A DNA stretch of 64,000 nucleotides, from the NCBI GenBank assembly GCA_019426215.1, contig CM033394.1:21224195-21288194 (forward strand), given 5' to 3'. The notes below the pieces were generated by a model, which was not told the origin of the DNA, searched no databases, and was given only the letters and a program-made list of their open reading frames with translations. Made by a program: the position numbers and the translations under genes. The stretch is from Buddleja alternifolia (lineage: Eukaryota; Streptophyta; Magnoliopsida; Lamiales; Scrophulariaceae). This document shows positions 29,936 through 42,078 of the stretch, in pieces (the stretch's first letter is position 1; each line of letters begins with the position of its first letter).

Positions 29936-31573
29936 TTATTGTAAACATGTCACTAAATGTCAGTAGTAAATATTATTTAATTATTATGATTATTAAACTT
30001 GTGAGGATTATAATTGCGTCAAAAAGAAAATTTTATCACTTCGAGTAAATAATTAATTACAATTTTAATGTTGTCATTTGATATCGCATCGTATATATTA
30101 TTTTTATCTGGAGCGGATTATGTGAAGTCGATAAACCCGAGTAGAATTAACAAGAAAATCATGGACATAACGAGTCTGTGCTGTTGAGTTTTTGGTCGTC
30201 ATTTCTCTTCGAAATTTCATTATTTTCCTCGACTCTTAGTGGTAATCTGGGTCCATCATGTTCTGTTGATTTCCTATCCAATTTTTCTTAGTTAGAATGG
30301 AGTTGAAGTTCATTTGTGATTTGAATTCGACTTGTTACACTATAATTAAAATAAAAATAAAAAATACTAGTGATAACATGTCAACTGACAATGTCAAAGT
30401 TATCATTAATTAATTTTTAATGACAAAAGTTTTTGTTTTGTCACAAAAATAGATTTTATATGTTAATATGGACAAGATTTGTGTAAAAGTTATCACTCTT
30501 CGTAAATAATTAATGACAAGAAAATTGTTATCACTGTTGACAATTAGTGACACACATTTAGTGATAACTTAGTGACAACAACTATAGTTGTAACTCTATT
30601 TGTGTTGTCACTATACACGTGTCACTAATTGTCAATAATGACAATTTTAAAGAAAATCTAGTCACTGAAAATCCAAATTGTAACAAAGAAAAAATATTAT
30701 CACTTATTATGTATATCTGACGACAATTTTAATATTGTCACTTTAAAATTATTACTAATAATACTTTTCATTGTAATTTTACGCATTAATATTGATTCAT
30801 ATACGATCCTCATAGAGATACGCACGAGATAAACTAATGAGATGTCCCGAAAAGTATGAACCATCTTGTAATCTCATAGTGGTTGCAAAAGTACTTTTTC
30901 GGTTTTTTGTTTCTTTTGTTGGGGACATAAATATGTTCCTTCTCTTGTATTGAAATTATTCAAGAAATTATGAATGCTTCAGTATATAAGAATTTTAAGT
31001 TGATTAAAAATATCAATATCAAATATTCCTCACACAACATACGTCGATGTATGCACCACTTACAAACATTCTTAGGCACGTTCATCAAAGAGTTGGTATT
31101 CCAAATAACTCAAAACATATATATATAGGACTATGAATTAGATCTAGATCTTAAAGTCTTAAAATGCAAACAACAAATTGAGAAGTATATTCGTACGTAT
31201 TTGCGCATGCATGTGTTTTGCTAGCTCATCTTTCAAAGAGGTGTCCATTTGAGTCCATATATAAACTTCCAGTCCAGAAGTGTCGTATATTAAGACTTAT
31301 ACAGCTACAATTATATATGGGTCAAATTTTAATCAATTCTCTTCCACGTGTGCATTGTGCAATTCATTTGTCTTATAATTATTATTTCATAAAAATAATG
31401 CACCCCACTCTATAAATTATACTTGAAATCGATCAAACCTCTGATTAAATATTTCCAAAAATAGGTCGATCGACTTTAAAAAAAAAGTATTTTACACAAA
31501 AATTTCACTAAAGACTAAAAGGTATTTTTTCCTTCTTGAAAATCTCTCTTCTTTCACAAAATTAATAAAATTA
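29936..31573. other. AT-rich intergenic DNA with a GTGACA/TGTCAC motif cluster
   Basis: From about 30340 to 30790 short motifs AGTGACA, TGTCACTA, GTGATAAC and TTATCACT recur in both orientations, including AGTGACAACAACTATAGTTG near 30570. Such density of short inverted motifs is typical of DNA-transposon subterminal regions, but no convincing termini are seen. No gene is supported in the rest. Confidence 0.4.
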
Positions 31574-32034
31574 AGGGAAAATTGCATTTTTCATCCCATA
31601 ATTTTTTTCTAGTTCAATTTTGGTCTCATTCATTACCAATATCTCACATTTAGTTTTATAATTTTTAAAATGTCTCTCATTTAGTCCCAACAAAGTTTTC
31701 ATCCAAACTTTGATGGTAAACTCCGTTAGTCAATCTTTTGATCGGTTTTTTTTGGGGAGAATTCACTGCATGAATGCACTCACACGCATGTTATATTCAT
31801 TATCATTATATTTCTATTCAATATCACGTGTCACTCACACACAAAATTTTCCTGAAAAAAATTGGTCAAAAGGTTGACTAACGGATTTGATCGTTAAATT
31901 TTGGACTGAAATTTCAGTTGGGACTATATGTGAGATATTTTGAAAGTTATAGGACTAAATGTGAGAAATATCTAACGAATGGGCTCAAAATTGAACTAGG
32001 GCAAAGTTATAGGAGAAAAAGTGTAATTTTTCCT
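31574..32034. mobile_element. Foldback element, 461 bp, with target duplication
   Basis: The two halves are inverted copies over about 200 bases each: AGGGAAAATTGCATTTTTC on the left and GTGTAATTTTTCCT on the right. Both arms share TAGTTCAATTTTG and CTCACATTTAGT. AAAATTA flanks it at 31567-31573 and 32035-32041. There is no coding capacity. Long terminal inverted repeats and this size suggest a Mutator-like or other foldback MITE. The superfamily is not proven. Confidence 0.85.
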
Positions 32035-32332
32035 AAAATTAATGTTCACGTGACACTTGCATGATCAAGTTCGTCCGAAACTCGAGGCATGAATATATGT
32101 GCAATAATTTTGAAAATAAGTAAAACCCCTAATGCTCAGGACGAAAAGTACACAACTCGAGATGAAAAATGCAAATTTTCCAAATTTTCAGTATTTAAAC
32201 TTGATTAAGGTACTATATGTGTGTGTATATATATATATATGCGATTTCACGTTATCACTTCACGGGTAATTATTTTAAAAAAAAAAAACTAACTTCACAT
32301 GTACTAATCTTAAGCTACCGGTAACTTCTTTA

Positions 32333-33212
32333 GGGAAAATTGTATTTTTAGTGCCATAATTTAAGTTATATGTAATTTTGGTCCCAATATTATTTAATCA
32401 ACACTTTGTATCCTATATTTTGAAAAATTGTACAAAATTTTGGTCTCCAGCCTAACGTTTGTCAATTTGGTGGAAGTAACACGCGCTTGTCACGTGCATG
32501 GTTAATTGTGCAATTTATGTCCCATGATCTTGGACCAAAATCGCACATGACCCAAGTTTCAGAACTAAGATTGCACAAGATTCAAATTTATTCATTTATA
32601 TTTAAAATTCATGAATTATGTAGTGTGGCATTCATAATCATATAATATTTGGTTCTAGTTCTAGAAATGATATACACATATTTATTAATTTGTCTTTTTA
32701 TATTTCACTTAATTTTTTTACTCATTTAAATCAGAATCGGTCTAGTTAATGGAACAATTAGTTGTTTTTATTCGAAATTGAAAATTTCATGACTTGCCGC
32801 TTATTTATTAGCTTTTTTTGTCATATACAAAACAAAGGAAACTGAATTAAATATTTTTTTTGTTGTTGATATGAATATGGGAGAGGGTCTGGAAAAATCT
32901 CTCACCATGATATTGGTGGCTTTTGGTTAAAAAAAAAACACTGAATTAAAAATCAAATAAAGAAAAAGAATATAAAAAGAAACAAAATTAGGAGAAAAAT
33001 ATTTTTGGTCCCATAACTTATATTTTAATTTGTGCAATTTTAGTCTCAAGAGCGGATTAATGGTGCACGTGAGAGGCACACGCTATTTTAATCTTAAAAT
33101 TAATGGAGATTGGGTCATGGGACTAAAATTGCATGTTTTGGAAGATATGGGAGGCTATGTGGGTCAATTTTGCTCATAGCTCATGTTATGGGATCGAAAA
33201 TGCAACTTTTCC
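32333..33212. mobile_element. Foldback element of a related family, 880 bp, with 10-bp target duplication
   Basis: Ends are GGGAAAATTGTATTTTTAG and GAAAATGCAACTTTTCC, related to the element at 31574. AACTTCTTTA is repeated at 32323-32332 and 33213-33222. A 9-10 bp duplication points to the Mutator superfamily. A left-end-like sequence recurs internally at about 32993 (AAAATATTTTTGGTCCCATA), so the copy is composite or carries an insertion. Confidence 0.8.
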
Positions 33213-33745
33213 AACTTCTTTAACTCTTAATAAGTTATTAACATTATTTAATTCTTTGTTTAGTGGAGAATACTAAATACCATTCGACGTGTGCAATGTT
33301 TGGTGTTTACTACCTCAACTGTGATTGTAGTATCATTTTAATACTAAAATTCTGGCAGATTACCTTCATGTGAAAATCCAAAGAGCTGTAAACATCCACG
33401 TGAAAAACAAATAGTTGAACTATTCCAATCCATAAATCTCATGGAATTGGTTCACTATCTTAGGCTTTTATATATACTATTAGTTTCTCATGGAATTTAT
33501 GCTAAGGCCAAGATATTTTATCTCTTGGAATTCATAATTTTCCCTTTTCTTTTGTATGAATTATGCTATTGGCTATATACATGATAAATTGAATTGAGAG
33601 CAGTAAAATTGTGTTTTTGGCGTTACTAAATAGACTAATTAATTTTTAGTCCTGACTATTTAATTCTTAGTCCACGCTTGATTTTATTTTATTTTGTAAT
33701 TCCAAACTTACAAACACTAAATAGAGTCAATCCAATGGTTAATGG
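33213..33745. other. AT-rich spacer before the Tat-3 LTR
   Basis: No gene or repeat is recognised apart from the 10-bp target duplication of the element to the left. Confidence 0.5.
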
Positions 33746-34263
33746 TGATGCTAAAATTCGTCAGTCAGAGAATATCACGTGATTTATCATGTGAGGGGGG
33801 GGGGGGGATCCGGTCCAACTCCCGACAAACTAGGTTGGGGGTTCAAGAATTTATAGACTGCACTCGCTGATATGCGAGCTGCGTACGTACCCGAAGAAAT
33901 GAGATCAAGCCAGTTCGTAGTTCTATGGTGAAATTACTCTCAGAAGGAGCTAGTGGAATTTTTCTGAGAGAGTAGATAATCATCCATCGCCAGCTCCTCT
34001 GAGGTATGTATATGGAGCTAGTGGTGGGATATGGGCCGCCGAATAAATCTTAGCAGTGGCCCACCAGACTTATTAGTTCATCCATTACTCAACCTTTTAT
34101 TACTAAAATGGCCCAATTAACATAAAGGGCCATATTCCTAGTGGGTTGTCCACCCGTTGGGCTGGATTAACATTTTAACTGCGGACATGATCCACGGGAG
34201 GCACCGCGGCCTAAGGCAGGTGTAGATTAATTACCATAACATAGACATTTTTGGTGCATATCA
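33746..34263 (-). repeat. Tat-3 3' LTR
   Basis: On the minus strand it starts TGATATGCACC after a polypurine tract and ends TTTTAGCATCA. Length is 518 bp. It is homologous to the solo LTR at 28400-29935. It contains a G run of 13 at about 33797 that the other copy lacks. Confidence 0.88.
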
Positions 34264-34989
34264 TAATGACCCCACTCCCAGGTTTACCTAATGGTATATC
34301 CAGGAGTAGAAGTTATGTCGCGCATGCAGTGCCATTCAGTTCCAGTTTGTACTGGAGTGGGGATCTTTAAGGCAATTCCACTTACTTTTTATTTAAGTAG
34401 ATGTAGGAATGATGACTTTCACTTTCACACCCACACATACCTTTACCTTCTGAAAGTTCATAACTTGCGAAAAGATTCTCTCTCTTGGAGGTCTTCTTCT
34501 TTTACACCATGGGTAGAGATCATCTAGGAAAAGCTAAAGACTTTTCTCCATTGCTCTTTGACATTAGTATATTAATGATTATTTTCTTCTCGATGTAGAG
34601 TCTAGTGGGTTTTTGATGATTTGTGATGAGTATGCAAGTGGCCATCGCCTACGCCCACAGAAGTGGGGGGTTGTCTCACGTTAGGTGTGTGACCCCATGT
34701 CCTCGGGGAGGGGAGGGGAGGGGGCTTTCACGAAGCCCCCCGTCATCTTAGCATCGCCGTTGGCTGCGAGGCACAGTGCCTCACGGCCAGTCGCGAGGCA
34801 GGTTAAGCCTCGTTGCTGGTATTTGGCGCCTCACGGTGCCGCAGGCCGTGAGGCACATTTGTGCCCCATGGTCAATCATGATGCATTTGGCCTTATGGGC
34901 TTCGTGTCCGGGGTTGCCCCTTGGTTTTATTTACATTGTATGCTTACACCTTTACCATGTGTCTCATAACCATTTCTACAATTTTTTCT

Positions 34990-36860
34990 TTTCAAGCATT
35001 GAAAATTCATCAATATTGTCGAGCGACGGTAGTTCTGAACATGATGACTTACTGTCATTGGCGAGTGACTATAAGGAATTGGGGGAATGGGATGACGACT
35101 CTCAAAGAGGGAGGTCGATCAGGATCGCACGATGGATCTCACTACTTTACAATCCACCATCACTAACAAGGAATTGAGGGCGCTCTTTGAGCATGCTCCG
35201 CAAGAGCTTAAGGTGGTGAAGCCCAAGCCGGATGATTGAATAAGAACCCCCCCCCCCATTAGTCAATTATCTCCAAATAGCTTTGCACAATTTGAAGGCT
35301 TGATCTGTCGGTTCTGGGACTTTCGGCTTGACGTGAGCTTGATGAATTTCAGGCCCTTTTTGATACGCGGATGAGCTCAGGTGGGCCATTTGTGCACTTC
35401 TATCCCCTGTCGCCGTATAGGTTTTTGGAGGGGAAGATTAGTTCCAATGGCAACTGGAAGGCCAAGTTATTCTATTTTCTTGTACAAAACTTGCCCGATC
35501 TCACCCCCGTGTTGTGGTGCAAGAGTATCGCCCCTCACAAGATTACACCTACTCAGCACCAGTTATGGTTGGTTTTCACGACGGTAGGGCCATTTGAGAC
35601 CCGATCTGACATTCGCTAGATATACCGTGGAAGTACTTAATTTTATATCATCTTCTTATCGCATCAATAGTTTATTTTCGCAAGTAGTAAGATTTAGTTT
35701 CACTAACTAACTGGTTTGAAAACTTTGTTTCAGGTGCGAGGGGGCGCTCTAAGACGCCAGCAACTACCACCACCCCTAGGGGTGGGCAATCAGATCGACA
35801 CGTCGGGCCACTTGCCCTCTCCAGAAGGAGAAGGAATAATCAAAGAGGTGTCTAATCTTCCACCACCTTCCGGTGGGTCCACCACCCTTGATTTTGATTC
35901 TATAATGGCTGGTTTGGCCAATAGAGGTTCTCACGGTCCCCCTGTCGGAGCTTTCTCAGCTACCTTTAAGGAGAAGTCACCGCCAGATGAGGGAAGCATG
36001 GTGTGTGCGCGAGGTCGTTCTTCTGAGCTTACTTACATTAAAGTCCCTCCTCTCCCGAAGCACAGTCGAGATGTTTCTCCCATGAGTTGCGGTACCCCGG
36101 GTCGTGGTAAGGGGTTGTTTACTTTTGGGGTGAACCGAGACCCCTTAGGTCAGTTTTTTTGGGATATGGGTGATTCGGTAACCCCGTGGTCAATGATGAG
36201 GCATGCCATGAATGATTATGATTTTTAGCGTTTCTCTATGCTGTCGACAGATCAGATCGACGAGGAAATCTTCATCGATGAATGCCGGGTGAGTTTAGTG
36301 TTATCTTTGTTTCTTCGCTTTGTTATTTTTATAAGAGGTCATTTCCACAAGGTATTTATACCCTTTAGTTTTCAATTGATCCAACTGTCTCATCACCTTC
36401 GCTTCGATATGAGCACTTTGAGGGAAAGTTGAAAGATTGTTCGAAGAAGAACATGAATCTTCTTTCAAAATCCTCAAAGGCTGAGGCAGCAGCCAAATAA
36501 TGGGAGGCAAATTATCAGGACACTATTGATTACCTCGAGGAGGAGTCCTCTTGTGGCAAGGACTTCCTTGGCTCAAGTGCTGGTAAGAAAATTTTGGAAG
36601 ACGCTTAGGAGTGGGAGGTGAATGAGTTTCAGGCTAGGGCCGAGTTTCTTAATGAGTGTAATAAGAAGGCGTATGATATTGCCCCTGGCTTTATGGGAAA
36701 GACGGTTTGAAAGTGTCGTTGGGCTCTTCGGGAGAGTGGTCGCTATCCTCAAGATGACTTTAAGTGGATGTATGAGGCAATTGCTGATGACAGAGACGAG
36801 GAACGCGTGCAACATGTTGGGAGGCGTGGCGACCTCCTCATGATAGATAGTCCTTTGCAC
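34990..36860 (+). pseudogene. Tat-3 antisense gene (putative gypsy-type transposon-like), multi-exon
   Basis: The plus strand, antisense to Tat-3, carries a broken spliced gene. A start-like ATG lies at about 35132, followed by a stop. FYPLSPYRFLEGKISSNGNW at about 35400-35460 corresponds to the segment containing FPLYP and WKKKFFFIASP in the Retand-2 antisense gene. An exon at about 35734-36228 is Pro/Gly-rich (PPPSGGSTTLDFDSIMAGL). The last block (about 36400-36860) is a coiled-coil-like helix rich in Lys and Glu, ending near RGDLLMIDSPL, with several stops. Same side of the element, same order and same position relative to the LTR as in Retand-2. Confidence 0.6.
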
Positions 36861-37694
36861 GTAGTGCCATTGGATTCTTGTGTTGGCTTGTTATTTTAGT
36901 TAGCCATTATGACTCTCGTTTATTCGTGCTTTGTAAGACTAACTTTCAACTATTTGTGCTTTGTAAGACTACTTTTCGCTTGTTGCTTTCGTCTTATCAC
37001 AACTAAGTTCTTATTTATGTTTTCTACCCCCATGATTTGATTCGGTGGGTGGAGGATTTTGGCGGGTGGACTTAGCCACGTCATAAGGTTCCCCTGTGCC
37101 CGCCACTCCTTAGTGTTTTTTGGTTAGAAACGCTTGGAGTAGTGAGATATCTCTCAAAACTTGTTCGAAGCTTATGAGGGGCAAGTTCAAGGCTTGATTT
37201 CACCCTATATTTAGGCCTTTTGAATAATTAGCATGGTTTGTGACACTAGTGGCCACATTTCATGTGGAGGCGTGGGTTACCTCTCATGTTTTTATTCTTG
37301 TATAATCTCGGTCCAGAGCCTTAGTGGGAGAGGGGAGATCTTTTCGTGGTTCCTCAACCTCTCTCAGTATTGCTGGAAGGATTATTGAGTGGATTATCCT
37401 CGTTCGAGTCTTTGGTATCTCGGAGGATTTTTGATGTTCCACCCATATTAACCTCTATTGGGGTAGCGGGTAATACGATAATGCCTTTATTGGAGGCTTT
37501 TTTTAGCTCCAAGGGGTCATATTGATATGTTCCTTTTCCAACTATGTTGGCGAATTGCATAAGTAATTAAAGTGACTAACGTTATAACAATGTAATGAGC
37601 ATGCTACAAGCACTCAAACATATGTCTGGCCAGTGGCCATTGTCAAAATATATTAACAGTAACAGCAAGATAATAGATCTATCAGCTAAATTAA
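36861..37694 (-). other. Tat-3 region between integrase and antisense gene
   Basis: No recognisable domain. The minus-strand open frame at 37354-37560 has no family I know and is probably chance. Confidence 0.4.
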
Positions 37695-38364
37695 CTACGT
37701 AAAATACCTTTTGAGGTTGGATATATTCCAAGTACGTGGTATCTGCTTGTCCCTAGGGGTCATTAATTTGTATGTACAGGGGTTGATTATCTCACTTGCT
37801 TGGTAGGGACCTTCTCATTTGGCCTCTAGCTTTCCGAAGGGGCCTGTGGCGACTTTCTTCCTGAGCACTTCTCCTACTAGAAAACCTCAGGGGCGCAGCC
37901 GGTGGTTTTAAGTTCGTGCCATCCTTGCCTTGTACTTATCACCCTTGTAGAGGCTTTATCTCTTAAAATCTAAGTTTTTTCTTCGGCGTTGCTCATTTTG
38001 GGCAAACCTATATTGGCTTACTCTTAAGCTCTTTTCTCGAATTTCTAATGGGCTTATGGCCTCAGCTCCAAACACTAAGTTGAAGGGGGTCTCCCCGGTA
38101 CGAACTCTGGGTGTGGTGTGATAGGACTACAGCACCACCGGAATTTCATCCGCCCACTTACCTTTTGCTTCACCAAGCTTAGTTTTCAGGTGTTGTTGTA
38201 AAATGCATTGATGACTTCTGTCTGTCCATTAGCTTGAGGGTTGCTAACGAAGGTGAAGTACTACTTAATGTTCAGCTCTTGGCACCACTCCTTTAACTTC
38301 ACGCCTTAAACTGAGTGTCATTGTCTGAGACCAAGAACCTTGGGATTCCAAAACGTGTTATTTT
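37695..38364 (-). pseudogene. Tat-3 integrase core and C-terminus
   Basis: Minus strand. RFGIPRFLVSDNDTQF gives the second catalytic Asp (about 38310-38355). The core continues as degraded sequence with HPQANGQTE-like coding in shifted frames. The C-terminal segment is VLRKKVATGPFGKLEAKWEG and PRTWNISNLKRYF, ending with a stop at 37695-37697. Several stops and frameshifts are present. The first catalytic Asp and the zinc region are missing because the copia LTR begins at 38365. Confidence 0.8.
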
Positions 38365-40138
38365 TGTTGGGTTTCGCGTAAAAACACATAAATGTAGCGG
38401 AAGGATTTCAAAAATTTAATTTAAAACCCAAAAGTGTACTCTAATTCGCATAATTGAATCTCAAACATGCATTAACGAGTAAATCCGACTTACTCGTTGA
38501 AGCGAGGTGGTAGGAGAATCCAATTCTTCTTTTAAACTTTAGATTGATGAACTTCTTAAATTCTTCAACCCTCGTGTTCTTTAATTCTTGAAGTTGTAGA
38601 TGAATCCAACAACGAATCACGTTGGCTCTAAACTATCACGCGCGAATTGATGACGAAAAATTCCCTTCCTGTTCTCTATAGGGGCGATGGCTTTTGTGTA
38701 TAGAGAGGGAGAATATTTTTCTTCTTCTATTCTTTTGGAGAGTTACAATTCATGTAATGTCTTCTCTTCTTTAGGTTAAAGTCAAGAGAGCCCTTTTATT
38801 ACTCAATGACTTGTTGACCAAGACAAAACAAAAGAGACCAATTTAATCATCTAACCTAGCCTAATGGGCGTCCCCATGTAGGGTCCAGAATTCTTTTGTT
38901 TTGTTAATTTCTTTACTCAATTAATTATTTATTTTATCCAATAAATAAATATATTAATTAAATAATAAAATTAATTAGATAAATTATTTCATTAATATAT
39001 TTCTCTAAGAAATTAATTAATAATTAATCTTATCCAATAATTAATTATGTTATCCAATAAGCAATTAATTATTTAACTTATTCAATAAATTAAGTGTCTC
39101 CAAAATAAAATAGAAAATAGAAAATCCCTTTTTCAATTTTCTTCATCAATTCTTCAGTGCGACTCTTTAGGTTCATTTCATTTGGCAATGAGAGGAAACC
39201 ATAGGAAGTGGGTAACACTTAGCCAGTCGTGTGGCCCACATCGTAACCCAAATGAAATACGAATGAATGGATCATTCCACAACCTTCCAATCGTAAATAC
39301 CGTGTATGTATAAACCCTTCGTTCACGTTCCCTGGTCAAGTGAGAGTCATGGTTATATCAAACTCACTGGACTTGACCATAAGTATAAATTATAATAATA
39401 CGAGATCATTGAGATAGATTTGGTGCCTAGCACAATCGTCTCATTTGCTTTGGACAATGACTTTGATCTCTATTTATCTATAATTACATAGGGTACATTC
39501 TCATTCACTTATGAGAGAACAAATCCTTCTTAGATATCTGCTAAGACTACCACTTACCCATCAAATCCGCATTTCGAGGTTGACTCTACCAACGGGTGAA
39601 TTGGGTCTAACTACTCTAGTGAAAGACTTGACGTCACAAGTGCATCTTCAGCCTGATACTTCAGGTCAAAGGTTCACATATACCTATTACGCATAATCTA
39701 TTTTGTCATTGACAGTCACAGAGTGAAAACCCATGTGACAGAATCAATGCGGTCGTGTTTGAGCATATCAGTTCCACTGATGTGGCTACAATCTTAATCT
39801 CCTATCATCCCATGATACTGGATAGGCACTCCCATGTCGGATTTAAGATTGTACAAGTATTCGAAGTCTTTATTTGTCCATTAAAGACTTCATATTACTT
39901 GCGAACTTATTTTAGTAATCAAGATCGATCTCTTTAGTGCCACTCTTCCTATCCCCTAGGAAGTAGAGGGATCACACTGAAAACATGGACAAAATGTTTT
40001 ACACAACTTATAGATGCAGATAAGAATTATGTGAAAACTCAAATGATGCCTTTTATTATAAATAATATTTAAGTTCAATACAAGATAGATGCCCTATTCA
40101 TACTATCCTCTATGGCATCTGAGAGTATAATCCTAACA
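38365..40138 (-). repeat. Copia-1 3' LTR, 1774 bp
   Basis: On the minus strand it starts TGTTAGGATTATAC just after the purine tract GTAGGAGAT (about 40139-40150) and ends GAAACCCAACA at 38365. No second copy is in the window, so the ends rest on the TG/CA rule and flanking context. Confidence 0.8.
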
Positions 40139-40153
40139 ATCTCCTACTTGCAC

Positions 40154-42078
40154 TCAATGCCACTCATTGTGGTATCTAATACCCATCCTTTCCAAGTGTC
40201 GGTCCAAAATAGCCTGAGGTAGTGGTTTGGTGAACGGGTTAGCTACATTTTCAGCTGAGGCTATTTTCTGCATTGCAATCTCTCCTCTACCAACAATTTC
40301 CCTGATGATGTAAAATTTTCTTCCAATGTGTTTGGATTTGTTATGAGACCTCGGTTCCTTGGCTGGCGCTATAGCTCCATTGTTATCACAATAAAGTAGC
40401 AACAGGAGTTGAGCACTAGGGACCGTTCCAAGTTCTCCAAGAAACTTTCTCATCCAAACAGCTTCTTTCACTGCCTCTGAGGCTGCTACATACTTCGCTT
40501 CAGTGGTGGAATCAGCGGTTGTGCTTTGCTTGGAATTTTTCCAAGACACCGCTCCACCATTGAGAGTAAAAACAAACCCCGAAGTGGATTTTTGGTCGTC
40601 AACATCAGATTGAAAGTCTGAATCAGAATAATCTTCCATCTTCAGGTCTCCATCTCCATAGATGAGAATCATATCCTTAGTTCTTTTTAGATACTTTAGG
40701 ATATTCTTCACAGCTATCCAATCTTCCTTTCCCGGGTTTGCCTGAAATTGACTCACCAACTCACAACATAGGCAATGTCGGGTCTAATAAATAGCATTGC
40801 ATACATTAGGCTACCTACTGTAGAAGCATAGGGTACATTACTCATCTCCTGCCTATCTTCCTCACTTTGAGGACACATAGACTTGGACAAGTGTACTCCA
40901 TACCTCATGGGAAGAAACCCTTTCTTAGAATTGTCCATCCTAAACCTCTTTAGGATCTTTTCTAAGTAAAGGTCTTGAGAGAGACCTATCATTCTATTCG
41001 TTCTATCCTTGTAGATACAAATTCCTAGAATGTATGTCGCTTCTTCCAAGTCTTTCAGGGAAAACGTACTCGAAAGCCATTTCTTGACTTTGGTGAGCAT
41101 TTCTACATTATTTCCTATAAGCAGAATGTCATCCACATATAGTATTAAGAACAAAAGTTTGCTCCCACTAATCTTCTTATAGACATAGGGTTCATCTTCG
41201 TTCTTGATGTAGCCATATCCCTTTACTACTTCATCAAAATGGAGATTCCAGCTTCTAGATGCTTGCTTAAGACCATATATGGACCTCTCAAGTTTATATA
41301 CTTTATGGATATCGGACTTCGATACAAAACCCTTTGGCTGTTCCATATAGATATCCTCCTCGAGGAATCCATTCAGAAAAGTCGTTTTGACATCCATCTG
41401 CCATATCTCATAATCTAAGTATGCAGCTATGGATAACAGTATTCGTATGGACCTTATCATGGCCACGGGTGAAAAGGTTTCTTGATAGTCAATTCCTTCT
41501 CTTTGACTATATCCTTTCACTACGAGTCTGGCTTTAAAGGTGTCAACCTTGCCATCGCTACCTATCTTTGTTTTGTAGATCCACTTACATCCTATAGGTT
41601 TCATACCATCAGGACAATCTACCAAAGTCCAGACTTGGTTCGATTGCATAGAGTCCATTTCTGTTTCCATGGCTTCTTGCCATCTTGAAGCGTCGACATC
41701 CACCATCGCTTGATCATAGATACAAGGATCATCTTCATGAACTTCTTGTTCTACAGTGTGAAGCTCTAGCTCCCCCTGCAGTAGATACCCATACCTCTCA
41801 AGTTCATGTGGTATTCTACCAGATCTACGTGGTGGTTGTTCTACTATTGGTTCAGGCCTTGGTTCTTGCACAGATGTCTCTAAGGGAGTTTCATTTTGTT
41901 CTTGTAGAACAATTTTCCTACCTTTGCCCCCTTCCAAGATGAACTCATCTTCAAGGAAGTGAGCTTGTAGAGCTATGATGATTCTCTGATCATCATGCAG
42001 GTAAAAGAAGAATCCCATGGAATCTTTAGGATAACCAATGAAACGTCCTATGAGGGATCTTGTCTGTAAATTCTCCAC
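40154..42078 (-). pseudogene. Copia-1 reverse transcriptase and RNase H
   Basis: Minus strand. The RT begins around CKWIYKTK and FKARLVVKGYSQREGIDY, with YEIWQMDVKTTFLNGFLEED and the catalytic ILYVDDILL. The RNase H region (RPDIAYVVS ... YSDSDFQSD, STSGFVFTLNGGAVSWKNSK) ends with NPFTKPL and a stop at 40154. A frameshift at about 40755 separates RT from RNase H, and a TAA at about 42079-42081 separates it from integrase. It would copy element RNA into DNA in the cytoplasmic particle. This copy is inactive as written. Confidence 0.92.

Larger units (their letters stand above)
33746..38364 (-). mobile_element. Tat-3: Tat-type Ty3/gypsy element, 3' part, cut by a copia insertion
   Basis: Read on the minus strand: integrase (38364 down to 37695), a 3' region with an antisense gene on the plus strand (about 34990-36860), polypurine tract GGGAGTGGGGTC at about 34269-34280, then the 3' LTR. 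The upstream part (gag to integrase start) is not found in the window because a copia element begins at 38365. The 5 bp beyond the LTR are AATGG. Confidence 0.85.

Noticed and set aside
31218..31415. 65-codon open frame in intergenic DNA
   Set aside because: It is short, has no domain and no promoter context.
33790..33812. G run as a G-quadruplex regulatory site
   Set aside because: It is a single run of 13 G in an LTR, absent from the sister LTR, so it is more likely slippage or an assembly feature.
34685..34969. Plus-strand open frame just after the Tat-3 LTR as a gene
   Set aside because: No family is recognised and it is in the untranslated region between LTR and antisense gene; it may be part of a leader.
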